DNA of 64,000 nucleotides from a candidate division TM6 bacterium SOIL31. Its GTDB lineage: Bacteria; Babelota; Babeliae; Babelales; Vermiphilaceae. The stretch is taken from assembly GCA_001468865.1 (NCBI GenBank), contig LDIY01000007.1, forward strand, positions 119,770-183,769. Direction: 5' to 3'. The position numbers and the translations under genes were made by a program. Positions 55,650-64,000 of this stretch are shown in pieces. Position 1 is the first letter of the stretch. Each line of letters opens with the position of its first letter. Under the pieces are notes generated by a model. The model was given only the letters and a program-made list of their open reading frames with translations, had not been told where the DNA came from and ran no database searches.

Positions 55650-55716
55650 ATATTTTTTCTTTTTTTATATTTTTCATTATTCGTGATTTTCATGCGGAAT
55701 GTAATGGAGCATAAAA

Positions 55717-58566
55717 TCACTCAAGCACTTGCGTATCAAAATTTCCCGCAGCAATCCAACTACCAGAAGCAGTATTGCGCGCAAAATAATTTATTTCCGA
55801 TCCGGGACTGAAACTAATGTTCACGCGTGTACTGCGATCACCCACATTACCAACTCCCACGCGTGGAACGGGTGATGCAGGAGTAAGCATTACTATGGGC
55901 AGTAATAGATCGTTTTGATTTCTGGTGGCAAAATAGAGTGCGCCATCAGTTGCAAAATTACTCCTAAATTCGCCAAAGGAAAGTAAGAACGACGGAATAT
56001 TTTTTACAAAAAGATCGTTAAATGCTTGAACTGTTGTTTTGCTCACGTTTTCGGTTGATGTAAGAGGTTTTACCGCAAATCTATTAATACGTGATTGATC
56101 AAGACCAGCATTTGCAGTTAGCACATAAAAATCCCCACCAGCATTCCGCGTGATATCTTGTGAGCGATTAGTTGATGTCACTGTATAAAGCGCTGTTGGA
56201 GCTCCGGAATTTTCTGGGATAGTGACTGTAGTCCAATGCGCATCAAATTCACCGGTGATAGTGCGCACATCTTTATTGTCTCCGATGCGCAGCAGTTCTC
56301 CCGTGGTTGCAATGATGCCTAATGCTTGTGAAAATATTCCATCAAGAAAGCCACCGCGGAAGCTCACGCCGTCTTGTCCAATTGATGCAATGGTTGTTGC
56401 ATCAAGGGTGTTTGTTGCAAAATCAGATGTGTTCAGATTTATGCGATCAATTTTATTATGAGTGATAACATATAAAAAATTATAGTTAAGAAGATCGCCT
56501 TCATAGATCAATTTTTTTACAAATTGATAGTCGCCGATCATTTTAAAACTCATTCCAGAAGTAAGTCCGGTAAGATTATTACTCAGTTCAGTAAAAGGAT
56601 TCCAGCCCTTTCCATTTTCTTGTGATAATAGTGCTAATCCATTTGATCCACCCACAAAAAGCCAACCATTTACGCTCCCAGTTATGGCATTTACACCAAT
56701 TTCTAATGCGGTAATTGGCCCTACTGTTGTAAGTGCTCCACCAGAAATTATAACTGTTTTTGCGTTAACGTTAATAGTAATAGTGCCATTGGTAAATGAT
56801 GCTACGTTGTTATAGTCAGGTCCAATTGTTGGTATGGTAATATTATTGTTATTGATTGTTCCTGTTTGTGCTAACGCTATCGTTCCTATGCCGCCAGCGC
56901 CTAGTACGGTAATGTTATGCAATCCCAAGGTGAGTTGGGGAAAAGCTTGCATTCCTTGTACGCCACCATTATTGATCGGCAATGCTGTATCTAAAATGGT
57001 TGTTAATGGTTGCAAACCTTCAGGCGAGCCATTAGACCATGTAGTACGTTCAATAATATTGACATTATCAGCATCTGTTCCCGTAGCTAAGATAAAATTA
57101 CCTTCAAAGGGATTAAGTGCTGCGCCAAAAATTGCGTCAGTTGTTCCTGCAGCTCGTTGCCATTGTGTCCAGGAAGTTATTTTCCCTGCAGCGTCAAAAA
57201 TTGCTTGAGAAGAATAAACACCGGGAGTACCTTCGCTCACAAAAGCAAACACAGCGTCATCGCGAATGATAATATTAACAATTGGTCCTGCAAGAAGTGG
57301 TCCACCACCAACTTGTACTGCAACATCAGTTGATTGTGGCATTTCACTGACTGTTGTTGCAGGTTCCTTAATGGTGCGAGCAATAAGACGAGCAACGGGA
57401 GCATTTTTAAATACATCAATAGGTTGCGCATTTTTTTGAGCAATCATGCCGACTGCATCACCATTGTTGACAAGAGGAAGAGCATACACAGATTGTTGGG
57501 TTGATGCAGGATCGCCATTACCACCAACTACTATTAAATAATTGAGTGCCGTGCTGGTGTACATCGTATTAAGTGCATGAATAGATACTTGTGTGTTTGC
57601 GCCGAGTGCACCAATAATGCTGGTGGTATTGCCGGCAACAAAAACATCATTAGGCGCAATTGTTTCGAGTGTAATGCCGCCATCTTCAATAAATTTAACT
57701 GCAACAACAGCGCGTGTTCCATCGTTAGCGCCGCTATTGCTCGTTGTTTGTAATCCAACAAAAAGACGATTTAACGATGTATCCCAATGCATGGCAACTT
57801 GGTTGTTCACGATGTTGCTCAGAGTAGCATTAATTGCAATTTCAGGAGAAGTGGGATCAAGAAGGAGCGCCCGCGGTTGTAGAACAGAACCAGTGTGTAC
57901 GTTTACTTCTTCAAAAATTCTCATTTTAGATGGAGCCGTTTCACTTTCTTGAGGAATATCAATAAGACCTCGAACTAAAAGCGCAATACCGCTGTTTGCC
58001 ATTCCAAATTGACCGCCGTTTGGTTTTGCTGCAGCAAATATATGACCGATTCCATTGGTGGTAAGATCAACAATACCGTTTGAGATATTACCTGCTGCAT
58101 CATGAACATCATGGGATGCTTGCACAATAATGTTTGTTAGTTGATTGATGTTTTCAAAAAGATAGACGGTTGCTTCTCGTGTTCCTCCCACCACAATAGG
58201 CATATCTCGAAATGTTGCAATGCCCTCTTCTGTTGAGAGCATTCCAAGGGCAATAATTTCCGCTCCAAAAAGAGGATTTTCAGTATTGGGAACGCCATTT
58301 AAAGTGATAGTTTCAGGAGTTAAGGGTATGAATTGATCGGTTCCCCGTTTTAATTGAGCAAGGGCAAATGCTTTTGCTGAATCTACCATTATGTTTGCGT
58401 GGGCGCCGGTATAGAAATTACCGGCTGTGCTGAAGAGATTTTGATTGATACCAAAAGAAAAGGTTTGATCTTCTGGTGCATCAGGGTCACCTTTGATCAG
58501 TTGCGTGGCGTTGTTATTAAGTGAGAATGAAAAGATGAGTAGGGAGATAATTATTTTTTTGCTCAT
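55717..58566 (-). CDS. Large exported repeat/beta-rich protein, possible surface propeller
   Basis: Start set at MSKKIIISLLIFSFSLNNNATQ; 950 aa, beta-rich and Gly/Asn/Thr-rich, with repeated VVGG.../FVGGSNGLALL motifs. Confidence 0.75.
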   Translation of the reverse strand: MSKKIIISLLIFSFSLNNNATQLIKGDPDAPEDQTFSFGINQNLFSTAGNFYTGAHANIMVDSAKAFALAQLKRGTDQFIPLTPETITLNGVPNTENPLFGAEIIALGMLSTEEGIATFRDMPIVVGGTREATVYLFENINQLTNIIVQASHDVHDAAGNISNGIVDLTTNGIGHIFAAAKPNGGQFGMANSGIALLVRGLIDIPQESETAPSKMRIFEEVNVHTGSVLQPRALLLDPTSPEIAINATLSNIVNNQVAMHWDTSLNRLFVGLQTTSNSGANDGTRAVVAVKFIEDGGITLETIAPNDVFVAGNTTSIIGALGANTQVSIHALNTMYTSTALNYLIVVGGNGDPASTQQSVYALPLVNNGDAVGMIAQKNAQPIDVFKNAPVARLIARTIKEPATTVSEMPQSTDVAVQVGGGPLLAGPIVNIIIRDDAVFAFVSEGTPGVYSSQAIFDAAGKITSWTQWQRAAGTTDAIFGAALNPFEGNFILATGTDADNVNIIERTTWSNGSPEGLQPLTTILDTALPINNGGVQGMQAFPQLTLGLHNITVLGAGGIGTIALAQTGTINNNNITIPTIGPDYNNVASFTNGTITINVNAKTVIISGGALTTVGPITALEIGVNAITGSVNGWLFVGGSNGLALLSQENGKGWNPFTELSNNLTGLTSGMSFKMIGDYQFVKKLIYEGDLLNYNFLYVITHNKIDRINLNTSDFATNTLDATTIASIGQDGVSFRGGFLDGIFSQALGIIATTGELLRIGDNKDVRTITGEFDAHWTTVTIPENSGAPTALYTVTSTNRSQDITRNAGGDFYVLTANAGLDQSRINRFAVKPLTSTENVSKTTVQAFNDLFVKNIPSFLLSFGEFRSNFATDGALYFATRNQNDLLLPIVMLTPASPVPRVGVGNVGDRSTRVNISFSPGSEINYFARNTASGSWIAAGNFDTQVLE

Positions 58567-58612
58567 GAGGACTCTAGGTATCAAACTAATTTAGTTTAAT
58601 GTAATTTTTGTG

Positions 58613-58740
58613 TTCGTATCCTTCGACAAGCTCAGGACGAACGGATTCAATAATATTGTTTTCTGGTGACTTATTCTTATCTTTGAGGACTTTGGTATTC
58701 TTTTTTCCCGTTCGTCCTGAGCTTGTCGAAGGATACGAAC
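58613..58740. repeat. Inverted-repeat pair of the GTCGAAGG family (MITE-like)
   Basis: gttcgtatccttcgacaagctcaggacgaacgg ... ccgttcgtcctgagcttgtcgaaggatacgaac: ~33-bp inverted termini. Confidence 0.85.
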
Positions 58741-58927
58741 AAATCATCTGTTTCAATGCTTAGTTTACGATGATTTTGAAAAACTACCACCCCAAATAAT
58801 GATATGAAAGTGAAAGCAGGTACTGGTACTCATTTTTAACTATTTCCAATTATCAAGAATTGTGATATATATTGTAATTATTAAGTTTGTTTAAAATTAT
58901 AAATTGTTACACGTAAGAAATTTAAAG

Positions 58928-60469
58928 ATGCATTCAAAAATATTTTCTGCAACAACCATTGGGGTTGATGCTCATTTAGTGGAAGTAGAAGTTGATATCT
59001 CTTTTGGCCTTGTTCATTTTTATATTGTTGGATTGCCTGATACAGCAATTAAAGAAAGTAGCAAGCGTATTTTATCGGCGCTTAAAAATGCAGGGTTTCG
59101 ACTTCCAGCCAAACGCATCACGGTAAATCTTGCTCCGGCAGATTTAAAAAAAGAAGGAACGTTATTTGATTTGCCGATAGCAATTGGCATTTTGCTTGCA
59201 AACCAATTTTTAGAAGTTTCCAAAGAAGTTATACAAGAAACATTATTCTTAGGAGAACTTTCCCTGGACGGGAGTATTCGTTTTATCAAAGGAGCGCTTG
59301 CAATTGCATTTGATGCAAAAAAATTAGGCAAAAAACGTATTATTGTTCCCAAAGCAAATATGCAAGAAGCAGCGCTTATTAAAGATTTAGAAGTGATTGG
59401 TGCTGATCACTTAGTGGAATTAATTGGATATTTACGCGGTGAGGAATCTATCAAGCCCGCGCAATCTTCATTTGATGAATATCGTGCCGCATGCAAAGAT
59501 GTATTACTTGATTTTGGCCAAGTTAAAGGTCAGCAGATGGCAAAAAGAGCGTTACAAATTGCAGCTGCTGGTCGCCACAATATTCTTTTTATTGGTTCAC
59601 CAGGTTCTGGTAAAACCATGCTTGCAAAACGTCTTGAATCTATCATGCCGCCGATGAGTTTTGATGAAGTATTAGAAACAAGTAAAATCTATTCCATTAC
59701 CGGAAAGTTAACGAATAATTCCTTGCTCACTAAAAGAACATTTCGTTCTCCTCATCACACTATCTCTCAAGCAGGACTTGTTGGTGGAGGTACGTATCCG
59801 CAACCGGGAGAAATTAGTTTAGCGCACCACGGTATTTTATTTTTAGATGAATTGACTGAATTTAGACGCGATACACTGGAAGCATTACGTCAACCGCTTG
59901 AAAGCAAAACAGTTTCTATATCGCGCGTTGCACAAAGCGTTTCTTTTCCGGCATCATTTCTGTTGATTGCAGCTCTTAATCCTTGTCCGTGTGGTTTTTT
60001 TGGAGATAAAAAAAGACAATGTGTGTGTTCCCGTCAACAAATAGTTAAATATATTAGTAAGTTATCAGGTCCATTGCTTGATCGTATTGATTTGCAAGTT
60101 CATGTGCAATCTATTGAATATGATTCAATTAAAACTGCAGCTGATACTCAAAACAGTGCAATGTTGTATGAAAAGGTTGTTGTTGCGTGCAATATTCAAG
60201 AAAAAAGATTTGGTACCACGAGCATTTATAATAATTTTATGACTGCTGATCAGGTTGAAAAATATTGCATCTTAACGCCTGCTGCAGAAGTTATTATCAG
60301 AAAAGCATTTGATAAATTAAATTTAAGTATGCGTGGCTATCACAAGGTATTAAAAGTTGCGCGCACGATCGCCGATTTGGCTGCAAGTGATGAGATTGAT
60401 GTTGCGCATATTCAAGAGGCAATTATGTATCGTTCACTTGATCAGTATTTGGAAAAAGAAAATCAGTAG
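58928..60469 (+). CDS. comM: ComM/YifB-family Mg-chelatase-like AAA ATPase
   Basis: VDAHLVEVEVDISFGLVHFYIVGLPDTAIKESSKRILSALKNAGF, GSPGSGKTMLAKRL, FRSPHHTISQAGLVGGG, LNPCPCGFFGD. Confidence 0.95.
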   Translation: MHSKIFSATTIGVDAHLVEVEVDISFGLVHFYIVGLPDTAIKESSKRILSALKNAGFRLPAKRITVNLAPADLKKEGTLFDLPIAIGILLANQFLEVSKEVIQETLFLGELSLDGSIRFIKGALAIAFDAKKLGKKRIIVPKANMQEAALIKDLEVIGADHLVELIGYLRGEESIKPAQSSFDEYRAACKDVLLDFGQVKGQQMAKRALQIAAAGRHNILFIGSPGSGKTMLAKRLESIMPPMSFDEVLETSKIYSITGKLTNNSLLTKRTFRSPHHTISQAGLVGGGTYPQPGEISLAHHGILFLDELTEFRRDTLEALRQPLESKTVSISRVAQSVSFPASFLLIAALNPCPCGFFGDKKRQCVCSRQQIVKYISKLSGPLLDRIDLQVHVQSIEYDSIKTAADTQNSAMLYEKVVVACNIQEKRFGTTSIYNNFMTADQVEKYCILTPAAEVIIRKAFDKLNLSMRGYHKVLKVARTIADLAASDEIDVAHIQEAIMYRSLDQYLEKENQ

Positions 60470-60475
60470 ATAAGT

Positions 60476-60583
60476 ATGATAGTAGGCATAGGCGTCGACA
60501 CAATCGAAATTGAACGTTTTTTTACCCCCGCTTCGTTTCTCTACGCCAGGGACCCCGTAAAAGAAAAAAAAGGAACTTCATGA
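60476..60583 (+). pseudogene. Fossil duplicate of the acpS 5' end, truncated by a dispersed repeat
   Basis: MIVGIGVDTIEIERFF then repeat-derived codons and stop; mirrors the true acpS start MIIGIGVDTVEIERFS. Confidence 0.75.
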
Positions 60584-60969
60584 TTATAGGTATTGGTGTG
60601 GACACCGTCGAGATCGAACGTTTTTCCCAATGGCATACATATTCAGTGAAGAAATTACGCAGAATTTTTTCTGCTTCTGAAATTGATTATTGCCTTGCAC
60701 AACAAGCAAAAAGCGCTGAACGCTTTGCGGTACGTTTTGCTGCGCGCGAAGCATTGTATAAAGCACTTACGCCCATTCTGAGCGGTCCTCATCTTCCCTT
60801 TTTAACATTATGTTCTTACACTACCATACAAAAAATAGATTCGCGGCCTGTAATTGTATTATCCAATGAAAGTGGTATTGATATGAGTTCATTACATATT
60901 CATCTTTCATGGTCGCATTCGCGTACTCATGCAACTGCTTTTGTGGTGCTTGAAAAAATGATAATGTAG
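60580..60969 (+). CDS. acpS: Holo-[acyl-carrier-protein] synthase
   Basis: MIIGIGVDTVEIERF; FSASEIDYCLAQ; ERFAVRFAAREALYKAL. Confidence 0.95.
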   Translation: MIIGIGVDTVEIERFSQWHTYSVKKLRRIFSASEIDYCLAQQAKSAERFAVRFAAREALYKALTPILSGPHLPFLTLCSYTTIQKIDSRPVIVLSNESGIDMSSLHIHLSWSHSRTHATAFVVLEKMIM

Positions 60970-60974
60970 TTTTT

Positions 60975-62357
60975 ATGAAAAAACTGCACCATTTCTTACT
61001 TTTGCTTTCAGCAATTCTCTACTTCATTCCCTTTCTTTTTTCTGATTTCTTATGGTGGTTAATTTTCATATTTCCCATTCCATTTTTGTATGTAACAAGT
61101 AAGCACAATCTTTCTTTTCTTCAAGGATATATGTGGGGCCTACTTGTTTTTGCATTGCACGGCAGTGCAGGAATTTATAGTATCACCCGCATGGCACAAG
61201 AATCATGGATAATTGGAATAGTTCTTGGTATAGGCATGGTTTTATATCAAGCTCTTTATCCGGCCATCATTTTTTACGGTGCAAGCACCATATTACACAA
61301 GTGGAAAATAGAACATTTCTTGTATCGCGTGGGTATGTGGTCTGCAGCATTATTGGTTTTTATTATGTGGACTGATAAGTATAGCTTTTGGATTTTTGGA
61401 GCGCTGGAAGGGTATCCGCTCATGCATCCGCTGTTGCCTTTGTCGCAGCGCCCCGCATTGCTGATGCTTCTGCCTTTTGTTGGTAAGCACGCATTAACCA
61501 TGTTGTTTTTATTATTTTCTTTCAGCGTGGTGGCCTTCGCTCGCTATAAAAATTACATAACTATGTTTTTTGTTTGGTGCGCAAGCATGCCATGGATTTT
61601 TTCTTTATGGTGCGCATCGGCATCCGATGCACCGGTGTGGTATACATGTACCAAAAGTTTACCGTATATGATGCATTGTAGTAGTGATGATCCAACAGTT
61701 ATTTTTAAAGTAGTTGCATATCAGTTAAGAAAAATTGTTACTCAATTTCCTGAAACAGAGATGATTATTATGCCAGAATCAGCATTTAATCTGAATAACT
61801 TTGAACAACTATCCTCATCGTTACCATTATGGAATGGATCTTGTTTAGGCAAACCAATCCATATTCTTTTTGGTGCGGGTCGCAAAGAAGATGGACATTA
61901 TTATAATACATTCCATTGGATTCATGACGGGGTGTTACAAGGCTACCATGATAAAAAGCACACGATGCTCATATCAGAAAGATTAGTGTGGTGGATGGAT
62001 ACTATTTTATTGCGGAAGATATATCGCAGAGATGGGATAACAATAAAAAAATCATGCAACGATAGGGTTGGCATAAAACTTGCACAAGAGACTGCATTTG
62101 TTCCTTATATTTGTTCGGAACTTTTTTTTAACGAAAAACCTGATGATACATATATTGGTATTCCTATCATTGCAATTGTTAATGATCTGTGGTTTTTGAA
62201 TACATACATTCAACAATTGTTGCTATTGCTTGCGTGCAGCAAAGCAATCAGTTGGCAGCGTCATATTATCTATGTTGGGTACACGCAGTCAGTCTTTATC
62301 GATACTCAGGGAGCGATAACTCCGATGGATAAAGAACTTCAGCAGAAGATGCGGTGA
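60975..62357 (+). CDS. Apolipoprotein N-acyltransferase (Lnt)-like membrane protein with nitrilase-type domain
   Basis: Multiple TM helices then candidate E-K-C triad: MPESAF, YHDKKHTM, PYICSELFF. Confidence 0.75.
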   Translation: MKKLHHFLLLLSAILYFIPFLFSDFLWWLIFIFPIPFLYVTSKHNLSFLQGYMWGLLVFALHGSAGIYSITRMAQESWIIGIVLGIGMVLYQALYPAIIFYGASTILHKWKIEHFLYRVGMWSAALLVFIMWTDKYSFWIFGALEGYPLMHPLLPLSQRPALLMLLPFVGKHALTMLFLLFSFSVVAFARYKNYITMFFVWCASMPWIFSLWCASASDAPVWYTCTKSLPYMMHCSSDDPTVIFKVVAYQLRKIVTQFPETEMIIMPESAFNLNNFEQLSSSLPLWNGSCLGKPIHILFGAGRKEDGHYYNTFHWIHDGVLQGYHDKKHTMLISERLVWWMDTILLRKIYRRDGITIKKSCNDRVGIKLAQETAFVPYICSELFFNEKPDDTYIGIPIIAIVNDLWFLNTYIQQLLLLLACSKAISWQRHIIYVGYTQSVFIDTQGAITPMDKELQQKMR

Positions 62358-62862
62358 TGAGCAGAGTACCGTGTTCATTTTCGGTGATTTCAAAATGTCG
62401 GTCTCTACACAGAGATTTGTTTTCGTCCGTCGTTTTATTTTTTTTAGTGACATAACGGCGTTTTGTTAAGGCAAGTCTTTGTTTTTTGGTCAGCAGCGTT
62501 TGTCGAGGTGATTTGCTCGTTTGTATGGGGGCATCTGTCCAAGTAATAGGAGCTTTTTTCCAGATTGCTTTTGCAAAATAGTGAGCTCGTTGCGCCATGG
62601 TGGGATTTATAATGTAATACACATCTTGAAGACAAAAACTCCATTTTATGTCCGGAACTTCACGTCTACCCGGCACAATGCTATTCACTGCTCCTGGTTT
62701 GATGAATATTTTATATAAAGGTTCAGTCGTGGGATCATCAGTGGCAAAACGTATGGCAATACCCAAAGGCTTATCGGTATTATTAAAGAAGCTAAATTCA
62801 TAAGCATTATTTATTGATGTAATGCAGATAAGCATGAGAGCTATTTTTTTGCTATAATTCAT
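62296..62862 (-). CDS. Small exported hypothetical protein (YxFSFFNNT family)
   Basis: Signal peptide then YEFSFFNNTDKPLGIAIRF; overlaps the 3' end of the convergent lnt-like gene. Confidence 0.6.
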   Translation of the reverse strand: MNYSKKIALMLICITSINNAYEFSFFNNTDKPLGIAIRFATDDPTTEPLYKIFIKPGAVNSIVPGRREVPDIKWSFCLQDVYYIINPTMAQRAHYFAKAIWKKAPITWTDAPIQTSKSPRQTLLTKKQRLALTKRRYVTKKNKTTDENKSLCRDRHFEITENEHGTLLITASSAEVLYPSELSLPEYR

Positions 62863-62887
62863 AAGCTTCCTTTGAGGTATATAGTAA

Positions 62888-62924
62888 AGAGAGGATCTTG
62901 CGGGAATTCCACAAGATCCTCTTC
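62888..62924. terminator. Terminator-like hairpin
   Basis: agaggatcttgcgggaattccacaagatcctctt. Confidence 0.75.
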
Positions 62925-62929
62925 TTTGG

Positions 62930-63622
62930 TTAATTCAAGAGTGAAATAAATTTCAGGCCTTCATCAGTCATGATGATATCAACATGGTTGCCACCGATCA
63001 TAGAATGGCCTACTGATTTACCAATAGCTGAGATGAATTTTCCAAGACTATAATCGTTTGAAGCAAGTTCTTCCATAGTTTTAGCACTTGCTACTTTTTT
63101 AGCAGCATTTTTTGCTACTTCTGCTGTTGCATCAGCAGCTACAGTCGCACCGCCTGTTGCATATGCAGCACCAGCTTTAAGAGCAGCTTTTCCTACTGTT
63201 TCAGTCATATTACCAACTGCTTCAGCTACTTCAAGAGATACTTTATATGCTTCTGTTGGTAACCATTCAATATTCATAGCTTTCCACGGGAGGTTGCCTC
63301 TTGTTTTTTCGTTTACTGCTATGCGTTGGCCATTTCTGTCTATGAGGTTAGGGATATAGTAGAATCTGCTTGCGATATAACCTGCTCTATTGGCACCAAT
63401 ATTACTACGTACACCGAATTCACCTTTAATTTTGTGAGAGAACGCTGACCCTTGATGTGCAGGAACAACGATGTATTCCATGTTTCCGCTTCCTTTGAAG
63501 TTCATACCTATTGCCATATCATTATTCGTGTGGTTTGAGAACGAATATACATAAGCTTGCGCTGTAGATGCTGCTGCGAGCATCGATACGAGGATAAACG
63601 CTTTACCTAAAAGATTCTTCAT
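62930..63622 (-). CDS. Exported hypothetical protein (YxYSFSNHT family)
   Basis: MKNLLGKAFILVSMLAAASTAQAYVYSFSNHTNNDMAIGMNF; Ala-rich helical middle. Confidence 0.7.
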   Translation of the reverse strand: MKNLLGKAFILVSMLAAASTAQAYVYSFSNHTNNDMAIGMNFKGSGNMEYIVVPAHQGSAFSHKIKGEFGVRSNIGANRAGYIASRFYYIPNLIDRNGQRIAVNEKTRGNLPWKAMNIEWLPTEAYKVSLEVAEAVGNMTETVGKAALKAGAAYATGGATVAADATAEVAKNAAKKVASAKTMEELASNDYSLGKFISAIGKSVGHSMIGGNHVDIIMTDEGLKFISLLN

Positions 63623-63914
63623 AACGACTCCTTTAAAAATGGTACTCTTTACTTTTCTTTTATCATTTTAAACTAAACTTGAATTAACTATCAATGGTTT
63701 ATTGTTTGTATTTATACAGATTGAATTTTTTAATGGCTATAATACGATGAAAAAGGAGTTTTTGAGAGGGGTCAGGGTGACTGCGGAGTTATTTTTATTA
63801 AAAAAACGTGATAATGAGGCAAAAAAAGGGGAAAAGGGTGATGGTTTATTTGACAATTAATGAAACGGACCGTATAGTAATAGTATCTTTAAGAGATAAA
63901 TAACTGAAAAATAC

Positions 63915-64000
<86 letters not shown>

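Overview
The window is AT-rich, gene-dense bacterial chromosome. Gene content and protein style (many short exported proteins, ankyrin/F-box-like and beta-propeller proteins, outer-membrane barrels ending in Phe) suggest an intracellular, host-dependent Gram-negative lineage, most likely Candidatus Dependentiae/TM6. That placement is my inference and needs a marker-gene tree. Housekeeping genes I recognise: secA, rsmE, gatB, an rne/rng-type RNase, pal, mnmE, jag-like, ruvA, ybeY, valS, nrdA, nrdB, trmH, atpE/F/F'/H/A, recD2, comM/yifB, acpS and a distant lnt-like gene. There are two complete tRNA genes (Gly-GCC and Arg-TCT) plus a tRNA-fMet 5' part at the right edge. I saw no CRISPR array, rRNA, transposase or prophage.

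The observations I rate highest are: (1) an F-type ATP synthase c subunit with the complete Na+-ligand signature, in a split atp cluster with two b-type subunits; (2) an NrdB with Phe at the radical-Tyr position and Glu at the first metal ligand, i.e. a class Ic (chlamydial-type) R2; (3) a dispersed palindromic repeat inserted in frame in the jag-like gene (twice) and in valS; (4) an amidase-like protein without Zn-binding His, plus a Pal protein lacking the peptidoglycan-binding Asp; (5) tandem exported F-box-like/ankyrin proteins; (6) an exported protein with two J-domain-like repeats; (7) a paralogous membrane-anchor C-terminal module shared by two loci; (8) MITE-like inverted-repeat elements, two of which flank a 955-aa surface protein; (9) a fossil duplicate of the acpS 5' end; and (10) a tRNA-fMet whose T-arm diverges at the window edge.
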